NCBI GenBank assembly: GCA_963799425.1
Contig: CAWCXA010000011.1
Coordinates: 124,001-188,000, forward strand
Length of the DNA stretch: 64,000 nucleotides
DNA from: CAVWSM01 sp963799425
GTDB taxonomy: Bacteria > Actinomycetota > Actinomycetes > Jiangellales > Jiangellaceae
Reading direction: 5' to 3'
Part shown: in pieces, positions 1-8,733 of the stretch
How positions within the stretch are numbered: the first letter of the stretch is position 1
Layout: each line of letters begins with the position of its first letter
The notes under the pieces: model-generated
Seen by the model: the letters and a program-made list of their open reading frames with translations, nothing else
What the model was told of the DNA's origin: nothing
The model's database searches: none
Translations under genes and position numbers: made by a program

Positions 1-685
1 GGGCAAGAGCCTGAAGAACATCGTGACGCCGGACGACATGTACGAGGCCTACGGCGCCGACACGTTCCGGGTCTACGAGATGTCGATGGGTCCGCTCGAC
101 GTGTCCCGACCCTGGGAGACGCGGGCAGTCGTGGGCGCGCAACGGTTCTTGCAGCGCGTGTGGCGCAACGTCGTCGACGAGGCGACGGGTGACCTACGCG
201 TCGCGGAATCCACACCCGATGAGGCGACCCTCCGACTGCTGCACCGCACGATCGACGGCGTACGCAGCGACTATGAGGGCCTGCGCTTCAACACCGCAAT
301 CGCCAAGCTCATCGAGCTCAACAACGGGCTGACCAAGCTGGGCGAAGTGCCGCGTGCGGCCATCGAGCCGTTGGTGCTGATGCTTGCCCCGGTCGCGCCG
401 CACATAGCCGAGGAGGTGTGGTCGCGACTGGGCCATGAGGGGTCGCTGGCGCGCGAGCAGTTCCCTGTCGCCGACCCCGCCTACCTCGTCGAGGAGACGG
501 TGACTTGTGTCGTACAGGTGGCAGGCAAGGTGCGTGACCGCATCGAAGTGCCGCCGTCGATCGGTGAGGACGAGCTGCGCGAGCTAGCGGTCGCGACCGA
601 GGGCGTGCAGCGGGCTCTCGACGGTCGAGGTATCCGCACGGTCATCGTTCGTGCGCCCCGCCTCGTCAACGTCGTGCCTGCCTGA
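1..685 (+). CDS. leuS: Leucyl-tRNA synthetase, C-terminal part (5' end outside window)
   Basis: This is the 3' end of a class I aminoacyl-tRNA synthetase that charges tRNA-Leu. The open frame enters at base 2 and reads GKSLKN, which is the end of the KMSKS-type ATP-binding loop, followed by TPDDMYEAYGADTFRVYEM and MGPLDVSRPW, typical of bacterial LeuRS. An anticodon-binding helical domain follows (LVLMLAPVAPHIAEEVW) and then the small C-terminal domain (VAGKVRDRIEVP). About 228 residues are visible; the Rossmann core and editing domain lie upstream. degV begins 3 bases after the stop, so the two are probably co-transcribed. Identity is secure; only the length is incomplete. Confidence 0.96.
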   Translation, partial: GKSLKNIVTPDDMYEAYGADTFRVYEMSMGPLDVSRPWETRAVVGAQRFLQRVWRNVVDEATGDLRVAESTPDEATLRLLHRTIDGVRSDYEGLRFNTAIAKLIELNNGLTKLGEVPRAAIEPLVLMLAPVAPHIAEEVWSRLGHEGSLAREQFPVADPAYLVEETVTCVVQVAGKVRDRIEVPPSIGEDELRELAVATEGVQRALDGRGIRTVIVRAPRLVNVVPA

Positions 686-688
686 CGC

Positions 689-1549
689 ATGGGGCGACGC
701 GTCGCACTCGTCACCGACTCGACCGCCTGCCTGGGCGCCGATGACGTGCAGGGGCGGGGGATCACGGTCGTCCCGTTGCAGGTCGTGATCGACGGCAGGG
801 CGTTCGACGAGGACGAACGGCTGTCCTCACGCGACGTGGCGGACGCGTTGCGGCACTCCAAGTCGGTGAGCACATCGCGGATCGCGCCCGAGGCACTGCA
901 AGCGACCTACGCCTCGGTGGCGTCGACGGGCGCCGACGAGATCGTGTCGGTGCACCTGTCGAGCGAGCTGTCGGGGACGTACGAGTCGGCGGTGCTCGCC
1001 GCCCGGGAGGCGCCGATCGCCGTGCACGTCGTGGACTCGCGCTCGCTTGCCATGGGACTGGGCTTCGCGGTGCTCGCGGCGAGCGATGCACTCGCGGCTG
1101 GCGCGTCGGCAGCGGACGCGGTGGAGGTCGCGCAGCAGCGAGCGGCCGCCTCGTCGGCGGTGTTCTACGTCGACACGCTCGAGTACCTACGTCGCGGCGG
1201 GCGCATCTCCGCGACGACTGCGTTCATCGGCACTGCGCTGCACGTGAAGCCCTTGCTGCACCTGATCGATGGCCGCATCGAGCCGCTGGAGAACGTACGC
1301 ACCGCGTCCCGCGCGCTGGCCCGCCTCGAGGAGGTCGCCCTCGACCGAGCCGGGCTTGATGTCGTCGAGGTCGCCGTGCACCACCTCGCTGCGGAGCAGC
1401 GCGCGGCGGCTCTCGCCGACAGCCTCCGACGGCGGCTCCCTGCGAGCGCCGGCATCGTGGTGCGCGAGGTTGGCCCGGTCATCGGGGCGCACGTCGGCGC
1501 AGGGCTCGTCGCGGTGGTGGTGGCACCGGTGCTGCAACGATCACGCTGA
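689..1549 (+). CDS. DegV family fatty-acid-binding protein
   Basis: A 286-residue cytosolic protein of the DegV family, which binds fatty acids and in Firmicutes serves as the FakB partner of a fatty acid kinase. Visible hallmarks are the N-terminal VALVTDSTACL strand-loop, the serine-rich ligand loop HLSSELSGTYESA, the DSRSLAMGLGFAVL segment and the EYLRRGGRIS stretch before a C-terminal half (ALHVKPLLHL). Length matches the family. The ATG lies 3 bases after the leuS stop, which suggests translational coupling. No fatty-acid kinase gene (fakA) is in the window, so its partner cannot be inferred here. Confidence 0.9.
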   Translation: MGRRVALVTDSTACLGADDVQGRGITVVPLQVVIDGRAFDEDERLSSRDVADALRHSKSVSTSRIAPEALQATYASVASTGADEIVSVHLSSELSGTYESAVLAAREAPIAVHVVDSRSLAMGLGFAVLAASDALAAGASAADAVEVAQQRAAASSAVFYVDTLEYLRRGGRISATTAFIGTALHVKPLLHLIDGRIEPLENVRTASRALARLEEVALDRAGLDVVEVAVHHLAAEQRAAALADSLRRRLPASAGIVVREVGPVIGAHVGAGLVAVVVAPVLQRSR

Positions 1550-1657
1550 ACAGCCAAGTTGTTGCAGGAACCGGCGAATACGGCTGTCCAGGCAGCAAAT
1601 TGTCTATGCAGGCTGGCGACGCGGGCGTGCCGGTGACGCCGGTGCGCGCGAAGCGGC

Positions 1658-2653
1658 TTAGCGGCCGAGACGGTCGTACGTCTGCTCGGTGCGCACCTTG
1701 GCGCTCCGCCACCAGTCCTCGTTGGCGCGATACCACGCGATGGTCTGCTCGAGGCCGGCCCGGATGTCGCGGTACCGCGGCTGCCACCCGGTTTCGGTGC
1801 GCAGCTTGGTCGAGTCGATCGCGTACCGCATGTCGTGCCCCGGGCGGTCATTGACGAGGTCGTACCAATCGGCCGGCTTGCCCATGAGCTCGAGGAGCAG
1901 CGCGACGATCTGCCTGTTGTTCCGCTCGCCGTCGGCGCCGATCAGGTAGGTCTCGCCGAGGCGGCCCTGCTCGAGGATCGTGGTGACCGCGTCGTTGTGG
2001 TCGTCGACGTGGATCCAGTCGCGGACGTTGGCGCCGGCGCCGTACAACTTGGGCTTGATGCCCTGCAGGATGTTGGTGATCTGCCGGGGGATGAACTTCT
2101 CGACATGCTGGTACGGGCCGTAGTTGTTGGAGCAGTTGGACAGCGTCGCAGCGATGCCGAACGAGCGGATCCAGGCGCGTACGAGCAGGTCTGCCGACGC
2201 CTTGCTCGCCGAGTAGGGGCTGGACGGGTTGACCGGGGTCTGTTCGGTGAAGCGCGCCGGGTCGTCGAGCTCGAGATCGCCGTAGACCTCGTCGGTCGAG
2301 ATGTGGTGCAGGCGCACGCCGTGCTTGCGTACGGCCTCGAGCAGCCGGTAGGTGCCGATGATGTTGGACTCCATGAACGGCCAAGGGTCGTCGAGGGAGT
2401 TGTCGTTGTGGGACTCGGCGGCGAAGTGGACGACGGCATCGGTGTCAGCGACCAGGCCGTCGACAAGTGCGGCGTCGGCGATGCTGCCGTGGACGAAGGT
2501 CACCTTGTCGGCGATGGACGCCAGGTTGTCGGGGTTGCCGGCATAGGTCAATGAGTCGATGACCGTCACCTGCCAGTCGGGGCGGGTTTCCACGACGCGG
2601 TGGACGAAGTTGGTGCCGATGAAGCCGGCCCCGCCGGTGACGAGGATGCGCAC
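1658..2653 (-). CDS. rfbB: dTDP-glucose 4,6-dehydratase
   Basis: A 331-residue extended short-chain dehydrogenase that converts dTDP-glucose to dTDP-4-keto-6-deoxyglucose, the entry to rhamnose and other deoxysugars. The NAD-binding TGGAGFIG motif is at the N-terminus, the active-site STDEVYG triad region follows (Thr-Asp-Glu), and YSASKAS carries the YxxxK catalytic pair. RDWIHVDDHNDAV and GETYLIGADGERNN are typical RmlB segments. The GTG start is preceded by AGGAG and lies 10 bases after the stop of a GntR regulator, so the two form an operon. No rmlA, rmlC or rmlD lies beside it, so the full sugar pathway must be completed elsewhere. A general NDP-sugar epimerase is less likely given the TDE triad. 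Confidence 0.92.
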   Translation of the reverse strand: MRILVTGGAGFIGTNFVHRVVETRPDWQVTVIDSLTYAGNPDNLASIADKVTFVHGSIADAALVDGLVADTDAVVHFAAESHNDNSLDDPWPFMESNIIGTYRLLEAVRKHGVRLHHISTDEVYGDLELDDPARFTEQTPVNPSSPYSASKASADLLVRAWIRSFGIAATLSNCSNNYGPYQHVEKFIPRQITNILQGIKPKLYGAGANVRDWIHVDDHNDAVTTILEQGRLGETYLIGADGERNNRQIVALLLELMGKPADWYDLVNDRPGHDMRYAIDSTKLRTETGWQPRYRDIRAGLEQTIAWYRANEDWWRSAKVRTEQTYDRLGR

Positions 2654-2663
2654 GGTTCTTCTC

Positions 2664-3458
2664 CTAGCTGGCGTTTGGGGTGCGGATGTGTTGGTCGGGG
2701 AGGGGAGTCATGCCGGGCGGCTCTGTGGCCGAGGTGCCGGGCCAGCCGCGGAACTCCACCTCGAGGTGGAACCGGTGGCCCAGGTAGCGGTGCTCGGAGA
2801 GTGCGATGGGCCGGCCGCCGGGGTCGACCGCCAGGCGGCGGACCAGCAGCACGGGGGTGTCGACGGGTACGTCGAGCAGCCCGGCGACCGTCTCGGTGGC
2901 CGCGGCCGCGGCGATCGTCTGGCGAACTAGCTCGACGGTGTGGCCGTGCCGGCGCAGGGTCTCCCAGACGCCGGGTGCTTCTGCGTCCGCGCGGCTGACG
3001 GGGGCGGCCAAGGCCAGCGGCACCCACTCGACGACGACGTCGAGGGGGTTGCCGTCCGTGGTCCGTACGGATCGGATGTGCAGCCCCTCGGAGCCGGGGG
3101 GTAGATCCAGCAGCCGGCCGACGTCGTCGGGTACCGCCCGGTAGTCATAGGCCACGACCCGCCGCTCCAGCTTGAGGCCGGCCTCGGCGACGGCGGACCG
3201 GGCGTGCTGGAAGCTCCCGAGCGCGAGCGCCTGCCCGAACGACGTGCCCGTCATGACGTACCACCCGGAACCTCGGCGGGCCGCGATGAGACCCTCGCTG
3301 CGCAGCCGTTCGAGTGCCCGTCGTACGGTTACGCGGCTCACTCCGTAGCGTCGACCGAGCTCGGCCTCGCTCTCCAGCGCCCCGGACCGGTCGTAGTCGC
3401 CGAGGGCGATGCGGTCGCGCAGCTCGGCGGCGACCTGGGCAAACCGGGAACCTGTCAT
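2664..3458 (-). CDS. GntR/HutC-family transcriptional regulator with UTRA domain
   Basis: A 264-residue regulator. The N-terminal winged helix-turn-helix (about residues 5–70) shows the GntR signature LGRRYGVSRVTVRRALERL followed by the wing GLIAARRGSGWYV. The rest is a UTRA ligand-sensing domain of the HutC subfamily (EGLHIRSVRTTDGNPL, TPVLLVRRLAVDPGGRPI, SEHRYLGHRF). The start MTGSRFAQV was chosen because homologous N-termini begin just before the HTH; an in-frame ATG 27 bases upstream is possible. It precedes the dTDP-glucose dehydratase by 10 bases, so it may autoregulate and control that gene. HutC-type regulators usually sense small metabolites such as sugars or amino acids; the ligand is unknown. 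Confidence 0.88.
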   Translation of the reverse strand: MTGSRFAQVAAELRDRIALGDYDRSGALESEAELGRRYGVSRVTVRRALERLRSEGLIAARRGSGWYVMTGTSFGQALALGSFQHARSAVAEAGLKLERRVVAYDYRAVPDDVGRLLDLPPGSEGLHIRSVRTTDGNPLDVVVEWVPLALAAPVSRADAEAPGVWETLRRHGHTVELVRQTIAAAAATETVAGLLDVPVDTPVLLVRRLAVDPGGRPIALSEHRYLGHRFHLEVEFRGWPGTSATEPPGMTPLPDQHIRTPNAS

Positions 3459-3593
3459 TAATCTGTATCTTCGACGGGCAGACATGCGGTGTCAAATCAC
3501 GGACTGTCCACATGCGTACGCGGCGACGGCGCGCCGTCCACAGTCTTGGTCAGCACCGTGGGACCCGGCGGCCGGCGACCCTAGCGTCGAAAC

Positions 3594-4502
3594 ATGTCCC
3601 TCTGGAGCCGGCGTCGGGAGCGGCGCGTCCTGCAGCAGCAGGCGCGGCAACGGCTGGCCGCCGTGTTACCGCCGCCGAGTGCCGGTTGGGTGCCAAGCGA
3701 TCCACCTTCCGGGGGTTCGGCCACACCTGAGCCGTCTCGGGGCAGGCATCGCCAGCCGCGGGCGAGGAGTCACCTCGTCGACCGGCTTCCTGTGCGGCTG
3801 CGGGCTTTGCTGGCTCGGCTCGGGGCGGGGCAGGAGTTCGGGCTCGACCGAGGGCACGCCGTCGTGCTTGTCCTTCTTGCCTGCCTTGGAGTCGGCGTTG
3901 CGATGGTCGTCGTCTTGGCCAGCCGTCCCGACGAGATCGAGATCCCGACGCGGACGATGACCTCGTCGCCGACAGCCACGGGGGAGGCCGGTGCGCCGTT
4001 GGCGACCGAGGAGCCGAGCTCGGGCGAAACCCCTGCACCTACCCCTGGTGCGGAGGGGGACGCCGTCACCGTGCACGTCGCGGGGCAGGTGGCGCAACCG
4101 GGGTTGATCCGGCTTCCCGCGGGGTCGCGGGTCGACGATGCGCTGCATGCGGCGGGGGGCGCACTCCCCGGTGTCGACCTTTCAGACCTCAACCTGGCCC
4201 GCCTGCTCTCCGACGGTGAGCAGGTCGCGGTGGGAATTGAGGGAGCCGCCGATGCCCAGCCGGGTCGCGGCGCGGCTGACGGCGGAGCCGCGGCGGCGGG
4301 GTCGGGCGGCGGTCTCGTCGATCTCAACCACGCGACCCTCGAGGAGCTCGACACGTTGCCAGGCGTCGGGCCGGTTCTTGCCCAGCGGATCCTCGACTGG
4401 CGGTCAGCCAATGGGCAGTTCACGACGGTCGACGAGCTGCAAGAGGTGAGCGGCATCGGCCCCAAGGTCTTCGCGACGCTGGTCCCGAAGGTTCACGTGT
4501 GA
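3594..4502 (+). CDS. comEA: ComEA family helix-hairpin-helix DNA-binding protein
   Basis: A 302-residue membrane-anchored DNA receptor of the competence type. The N-terminal 85 residues are basic and cytoplasmic, one hydrophobic segment (about 88–109, VVLVLLACLGVGVAMVVVLA) anchors it, a Ser/Thr/Pro/Glu-rich linker follows, then an SLBB domain (about 157–215, HVAGQVAQPGLIRLPAGSRV) and a C-terminal tandem helix-hairpin-helix (about 241–302, DLNHATLEELDTLPGVGP and VSGIGPKVFATL) that binds double-stranded DNA. The stop overlaps the comEC GTG start by 4 bases (GTGA), so the two are translationally coupled. The comEA–comEC–holA order is the usual actinobacterial arrangement; natural competence itself is not shown. 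Confidence 0.94.
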   Translation: MSLWSRRRERRVLQQQARQRLAAVLPPPSAGWVPSDPPSGGSATPEPSRGRHRQPRARSHLVDRLPVRLRALLARLGAGQEFGLDRGHAVVLVLLACLGVGVAMVVVLASRPDEIEIPTRTMTSSPTATGEAGAPLATEEPSSGETPAPTPGAEGDAVTVHVAGQVAQPGLIRLPAGSRVDDALHAAGGALPGVDLSDLNLARLLSDGEQVAVGIEGAADAQPGRGAADGGAAAAGSGGGLVDLNHATLEELDTLPGVGPVLAQRILDWRSANGQFTTVDELQEVSGIGPKVFATLVPKVHV

Positions 4503-7408
4503 AGGCGGCGCCTGGATCCTTAGGCGACGGCGCACACGACGGATATGCACGTGATCTGCGACTGACCCTGCCCGCCGTCGCGTGCATCCTGGGCGCGTTG
4601 TGCGGCCTGTTGCTACGCCCAGCGACCGCCGTCGCTGGGGTTGCAGTGGTTGTGGGCCTGCTCGCGCTTGGCGCCGCGGCGTGGCCAGCGGCGCGTCGCA
4701 CGCTCGCGGTGCTCGCAGTCTGCGTCGTCGCCGCCGCCCTGTGCGCGGGGCTGCGTGCCGCTCTGCTTCGTGCCGGGCCGCTCGCCGATCTCGCTGCGCA
4801 GGGTGCTCAAGTCACGGTCGAGGCCGTCATCACCAGCGACCCGGCGCTGCGCGAGAGCAACCGGTCGTGGGACGACGCGCGCCGCCCGTACGTCGTGGTC
4901 AGCGCGCGCGTCCACCAGGTGACGGGTCGCGGCCACACGTTCGAGCTGCGCGCGCCGGTGACGCTGATCGCCGACGAGTCGTGGGCCGATGTAAGACCCG
5001 GCCAGCGGGTCGCCAGCACGGGGCGGCTCGATCGTGCGGAGCCAGGGGAGCCGATCACCGCCGTGCTGCAGGCCAACGGTCCGCCGGACGTATTGGACGA
5101 GGCGGGCACCCTGCAGGCGTTTGCGGAGCCGCTGCGGGCTGGGCTGCGGGAGTCGGTCTCTAGCCTGCCGCCGGACGTCGGCGGTTTGGTGCCGGCGCTG
5201 GTCGTGGGGGACGAGGTGCTCCTCCCACAACAGGTCCGCGACGACATGCAGGAGACCGGGCTGACCCATCTCACCGCGGTCAGCGGGGCCAACGTGAGCT
5301 TGCTGCTTGCCGCTGTGCTCGGGCTGGCCCGCTGGTGCGGAGTGCGTGGCTATTGGCTGCCAGTCGTCGGGGCAGTCTGCGTGCTCGCCTTCGTCGTCGT
5401 GGCACGCCCGCAGCCGAGTGTGGTTCGGGCGGCTGCGATGGGACTTGTGGCACTGGGCGCACTTAGCGCCGGCGGCCGACACCGCGGAGCCGCCAACCTG
5501 TCGATTGCAGTGCTCGTGCTGGTGCTCGTCGACCCCTGGCTGGCCCGCTCGGCCGGGTTCGCCCTGTCTGTGCTCGCCACTGGCGGCATCTTGTTTCTGG
5601 CGCCGGGGTTGAGCGCGGCCGCCGAGCGATGGATGCCGCACTGGGTCGCTGTCGCACTTGCAGTGCCGCTCGGCGCCCAGCTTGCCTGCACACCGATCGT
5701 GGTTGCCCTGTCCGACGAGCTCAGCCTGGTGTCATTGCCGGCCAACCTGCTGGTCGCACCGGCAGTCGGCCCGACGACTGTCGCTGGCGCCCTCGCGTCG
5801 GTCACGGCGCCGCTGCTGCCCTGGATGGGGATTGCCGCGGCGTGGGTGGCTGGCGGCGCAGCGTGGTGGATCGTGACCGTTGCGCAGCACGGTGCGGACC
5901 TGCCGGGTGCGGCAGTGACCCTCGCAGGCAGCCCGTTCGTGCTCATAGTCCTACTCCTTGCGTGCCTTGCCGGGTGCGTGCTGCTGCCGGCGTTGCTCCG
6001 ACGACGTGCAGCCACGGCAGCCGCCGGCGCTGCGCTCGTGGTTGCCGTCCTGCGACCGGGCAGCATGGGCGTCCTGCCCGGGTTGTCCACCTGGCCACCC
6101 GACAACTGGGTGCTCGTTGCGTGCGATGTCGGTCAGGGTGATGCGCTTGCGGTGAGGGCCGGCGAGGGCTCGGCTCTGGTGGTCGACGCGGGCGGCGATG
6201 CGGGCGCTGTCGGCCGCTGCCTTGACGACTTGCACGTGCGCGAGGTGCCCAGCCTCGTGCTCACCCACTTCCACGCCGACCACGTCGACGGGCTCGCCGG
6301 TGTGCTCCAGGGACGAGAGGTCGGCGAGATCATCATCTCGCCGCTGCCTGACCCTGCCGCACAGGCAGATGACGTTGCGGAGACCGCGGCCGCGGAGCAG
6401 ATTCCCGTCCGGCAGGCTCGAGCCGACGATAGGCGTGTCACGGGCGAAATCACGTGGACGGTGCTCTGGCCGCGACGGGTCATCCACGAGGACTCGATGC
6501 CCAACAACGCGAGCATCGTGCTGATGGTCGAGGTCGCCGATTCGCGGATACTGCTTACCGGAGACGTCGAGCCGCCGGCGCAGCGCGCCATCCTCCGCAG
6601 CGGGGCCGATCTCTCCGCCGACGTGCTGAAGGTGCCGCACCACGGTTCCGTGTATCAGGAGCCGGACTTCCTGGCCGCGACCGGCGCGCGGGTTGCGCTT
6701 GTGTCCGTGGGTGCCGACAACGATTACGGTCACCCGGCGCCCGAGACTCTGCGGTCGCTTGAAGCTGCCGGCGCACTGGTGCAGCGTACGGATCGCTCGG
6801 GTGACGTCGCTGTCGCTGGCGGTGGGCGACGCCTCTCAGTCGTGCAAAAGGGCGCGGCGCTCGCTAGTGGTGCCGATCGGGCGGCTCGGTCAAACGTCGG
6901 CGCGTCGATCGAGCTCGCCACGCACGACATCGACAATGGCGTCGTCGGAAAGTCCGGCATTGCGCAGCGTGGCGACGAACGCGCGAGCGGCCTGCCGGGC
7001 GATGACCTCGGCGGCGGCCGCTCGCTCGGCGACAACCGTGCCCGCTCGCCGCCGCGTGACGACGGCTCCGGATGTCTCGAGCTCGCGATAGGCACGGGCG
7101 ACCGTTCCGGCAGCGACACCAAGCTCGCTGGCGAGGTGTCGGATCGCGGGGAGCTGGTCGCCGGGCAGCAGCCGCCCGGAGGCAATGTGTGCCTCGAGCT
7201 GGCTGCGGATCTGCTCGTACGGTGCAACGCGCGACGCACTGTCAAGCTCGACGGGGGCAGCACTGTCGCTCATCCCCGGCCGCCTGGCACACATGTCAGC
7301 ACGCCAGCACAATGGCACACCCCGCACCCATCCGACTGGGGCTGCGGGGTGTGTCCAGTTCTGTCGTCGCGTCATGGCATGCTGCGCAGCGATGGCTCGA
7401 CGCGCTGA
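4499..7408 (+). CDS. comEC: ComEC/Rec2 DNA uptake channel (reading frame runs on past its natural end)
   Basis: The competence channel protein that passes single-stranded DNA through the membrane. After several N-terminal membrane helices comes the Competence domain (TGLTHLTAVSGANVSLLLA and many helices) and then a metallo-beta-lactamase-like domain with LTHFHADHVDG near residue 588 and LLTGDVEPPAQ later. Family-like sequence stops near RLSVVQKG (base 6850). The frame then continues 185 residues with no family character, wholly antisense to a convincing GntR gene (6890–7273), and stops 17 bases inside holA. A TAG at 6865–6867 lies one base out of frame: a single missing base near the AAAAGGG run at 6847 would restore a 789-residue protein. 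A frameshift, real or a sequencing error, is therefore likely. Confidence 0.9.
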   Translation: MKAAPGSLGDGAHDGYARDLRLTLPAVACILGALCGLLLRPATAVAGVAVVVGLLALGAAAWPAARRTLAVLAVCVVAAALCAGLRAALLRAGPLADLAAQGAQVTVEAVITSDPALRESNRSWDDARRPYVVVSARVHQVTGRGHTFELRAPVTLIADESWADVRPGQRVASTGRLDRAEPGEPITAVLQANGPPDVLDEAGTLQAFAEPLRAGLRESVSSLPPDVGGLVPALVVGDEVLLPQQVRDDMQETGLTHLTAVSGANVSLLLAAVLGLARWCGVRGYWLPVVGAVCVLAFVVVARPQPSVVRAAAMGLVALGALSAGGRHRGAANLSIAVLVLVLVDPWLARSAGFALSVLATGGILFLAPGLSAAAERWMPHWVAVALAVPLGAQLACTPIVVALSDELSLVSLPANLLVAPAVGPTTVAGALASVTAPLLPWMGIAAAWVAGGAAWWIVTVAQHGADLPGAAVTLAGSPFVLIVLLLACLAGCVLLPALLRRRAATAAAGAALVVAVLRPGSMGVLPGLSTWPPDNWVLVACDVGQGDALAVRAGEGSALVVDAGGDAGAVGRCLDDLHVREVPSLVLTHFHADHVDGLAGVLQGREVGEIIISPLPDPAAQADDVAETAAAEQIPVRQARADDRRVTGEITWTVLWPRRVIHEDSMPNNASIVLMVEVADSRILLTGDVEPPAQRAILRSGADLSADVLKVPHHGSVYQEPDFLAATGARVALVSVGADNDYGHPAPETLRSLEAAGALVQRTDRSGDVAVAGGGRRLSVVQKGAALASGADRAARSNVGASIELATHDIDNGVVGKSGIAQRGDERASGLPGDDLGGGRSLGDNRARSPPRDDGSGCLELAIGTGDRSGSDTKLAGEVSDRGELVAGQQPPGGNVCLELAADLLVRCNARRTVKLDGGSTVAHPRPPGTHVSTPAQWHTPHPSDWGCGVCPVLSSRHGMLRSDGSTR
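6890..7273 (-). CDS. GntR-family regulator, short YtrA-like type
   Basis: A 127-residue DNA-binding protein. It carries a full GntR winged HTH: PYEQIRSQLEAHIASGRLLP, then PAIRHLASELGVAAGTVARAY, then ELETSGAVVTRRRAGTVV, followed by only a short C-terminal helical region (AAAAEVIARQAARAFVATL). This size and layout fit the YtrA subfamily, which often regulates ABC transporters; no such transporter is adjacent. The ATG start precedes the HTH by about 20 residues. It is convergent with comEC, and its whole length lies antisense to the run-on tail of the comEC frame. The canonical HTH argues this strand is the real coding one. Confidence 0.85.
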   Translation of the reverse strand: MSDSAAPVELDSASRVAPYEQIRSQLEAHIASGRLLPGDQLPAIRHLASELGVAAGTVARAYRELETSGAVVTRRRAGTVVAERAAAAEVIARQAARAFVATLRNAGLSDDAIVDVVRGELDRRADV

Positions 7409-8369
7409 CCACGTACTTGCCCCTGTCACCCTGGTGATCGGGCCTGAGAGTCTGCTCGCCGACCGCGCGGTGCACGCCGTCGCGGCCGCGGCTCGCCGAG
7501 CTGACGCCGAAGCCGAGGTGATCGACGCGGCCGCTGCTGACCTCTCGGCCGGGTCCTTCGCCGAGCAGGTTGGGCCCTCGCTGTTCGCAACCCGCCGGGT
7601 CTTGGTGCTCAGAGACATCCAGGATGCCGGTGATGACCTGTCGGCGGCGCTGCGCGGCTACGCGGCGGCTCCAGCCGACGACGTCCAGCTCGTGCTCGTG
7701 CACGGCGGCGGCATCAAGGCCAAGGCCCTCGTCGATGCGTTGCGCAAGGCAGGTGTCCAGCAGATCCAGGCAGAGCGCGTGACCCGGTTCGACGATCAGG
7801 TCGCGTTCGTGGGCGCGGAGGTGGCTGCGGCCGGGTCACGCATCAGCGACTCGGCGGCGCGACGGCTGGTTGACTCGGTCGGAGCAGACTTGCGTGGGCT
7901 GGCCGCCGCCGCGGAACAACTCGCGGCCGACGCCGATGGGCCGGTGACCGATGAGGTGGTCGCTCGCTATTTCGACGGTCGGGCCGAAGTCAAGGGTTGG
8001 ACCATCGCCGACCGCGCGATGGAGGGTCGCACCAGCATCGCTGTCGAGGAGCTGCAGTGGGCACTCGACACGGGCACCGTGCCGGTGCTTGTTGTTGGGG
8101 CGCTGGCGGCAGCGGTCCGTACGTTGGCACGGCTCGGCACACTCGGGCGCGGGTTGCGCGACGCCGACGTGGCACGTGAGCTCGGGGTGCCGCCGTGGAA
8201 GCTGTCTTCGCTGCGCCGCCAGCTGCAGGGCTGGACGCCGGCCGGTCTGGAGCGCGCCCTCCAGGCCGTCGCCACGGCCGATCTGGCAGTCAAGGGTGGC
8301 TCAAACGATGCCCGGCTTGCGCTCACCAGGGCACTGGTGGAGATCGGTGCGGCGCGAGCGGCCGCCTGA
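7392..8369 (+). CDS. holA: DNA polymerase III subunit delta
   Basis: A 325-residue delta subunit of the clamp loader, which opens the beta sliding clamp. The frame begins MARRADHVLAPVTLVIGPESLLADRAV, where the degenerate nucleotide-binding region of HolA proteins lies, followed by GPSLFATRRVLVLRD, the RISDSAARRLVDSVGADLRGLAAAAEQL segment, the YFDGRAEVKGWTIADRAMEG stretch and the C-terminal collar helices (LGVPPWKLSSLRRQL). An upstream in-frame ATG at 7374 is possible, but 7392 gives the usual N-terminus. It follows comEC, as in most actinobacteria, and ends before a strong hairpin shared with the convergent rpsT. Confidence 0.92.
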   Translation: MARRADHVLAPVTLVIGPESLLADRAVHAVAAAARRADAEAEVIDAAAADLSAGSFAEQVGPSLFATRRVLVLRDIQDAGDDLSAALRGYAAAPADDVQLVLVHGGGIKAKALVDALRKAGVQQIQAERVTRFDDQVAFVGAEVAAAGSRISDSAARRLVDSVGADLRGLAAAAEQLAADADGPVTDEVVARYFDGRAEVKGWTIADRAMEGRTSIAVEELQWALDTGTVPVLVVGALAAAVRTLARLGTLGRGLRDADVARELGVPPWKLSSLRRQLQGWTPAGLERALQAVATADLAVKGGSNDARLALTRALVEIGAARAAA

Positions 8370-8404
8370 CAGGCGGGTCGGGGCTGTGTGCCGCGCAACA
8401 GCAT

Positions 8405-8446
8405 GATGAGGGCGCCGCACCCATGTTTGGATGCGGCGCCCTCATC
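8405..8446. terminator. Bidirectional hairpin terminator between holA and rpsT
   Basis: A perfect 15-bp inverted repeat (GATGAGGGCGCCGCA at 8405–8419 and its complement at 8432–8446) with a 12-base loop sits between the convergent ends of holA and rpsT. It works as a stem in both directions. No long T-run follows, as is usual for high-GC genomes. Confidence 0.8.
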
Positions 8447-8472
8447 AGAGCTGCGCGCCTCAGTGCTTGGCC

Positions 8473-8733
8473 TCAGAGGCCGGCGGCCTGCTTGGAGATC
8501 GCCGACTTGCGGTTGGCGGCCTGGTTCTGGTGGATGACGCCCTTGGACGCCGCCCTGTCGAGCTTGCGGCCGGCCTCACGCGCCAGCTCGCGGGCCTTGT
8601 CGGCGTCGCCAGTGGCCGCGGCCTCGCGGAACTTGCGGATAGCCGTCTTGAGCGACGACTTGACCGCCTTGTTGCGCAGACGAGCCTTCTCGTTGGTGAG
8701 AATGCGCTTCTTCTGGGACTTGATGTTCGCCAC
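8473..8733 (-). CDS. rpsT: 30S ribosomal protein S20
   Basis: An 86-residue, strongly basic helical protein that binds the 5' domain of 16S rRNA. The sequence MANIKSQKKRILTNEKARLR, the basic helix NKAVKSSLKTAIRKF, and the C-terminal GVIHQNQAANRKSAISKQ are textbook S20. It is monocistronic on the minus strand, opposite to rpsP, and ends at a shared hairpin with holA. No anomalies. Confidence 0.98.
   Translation of the reverse strand: MANIKSQKKRILTNEKARLRNKAVKSSLKTAIRKFREAAATGDADKARELAREAGRKLDRAASKGVIHQNQAANRKSAISKQAAGL

Noticed and set aside
1550..1657. Searched for a terminator between degV and the convergent rfbB gene.
   Set aside because: Only short direct repeats (GCCGGTG) were found, not a convincing hairpin.
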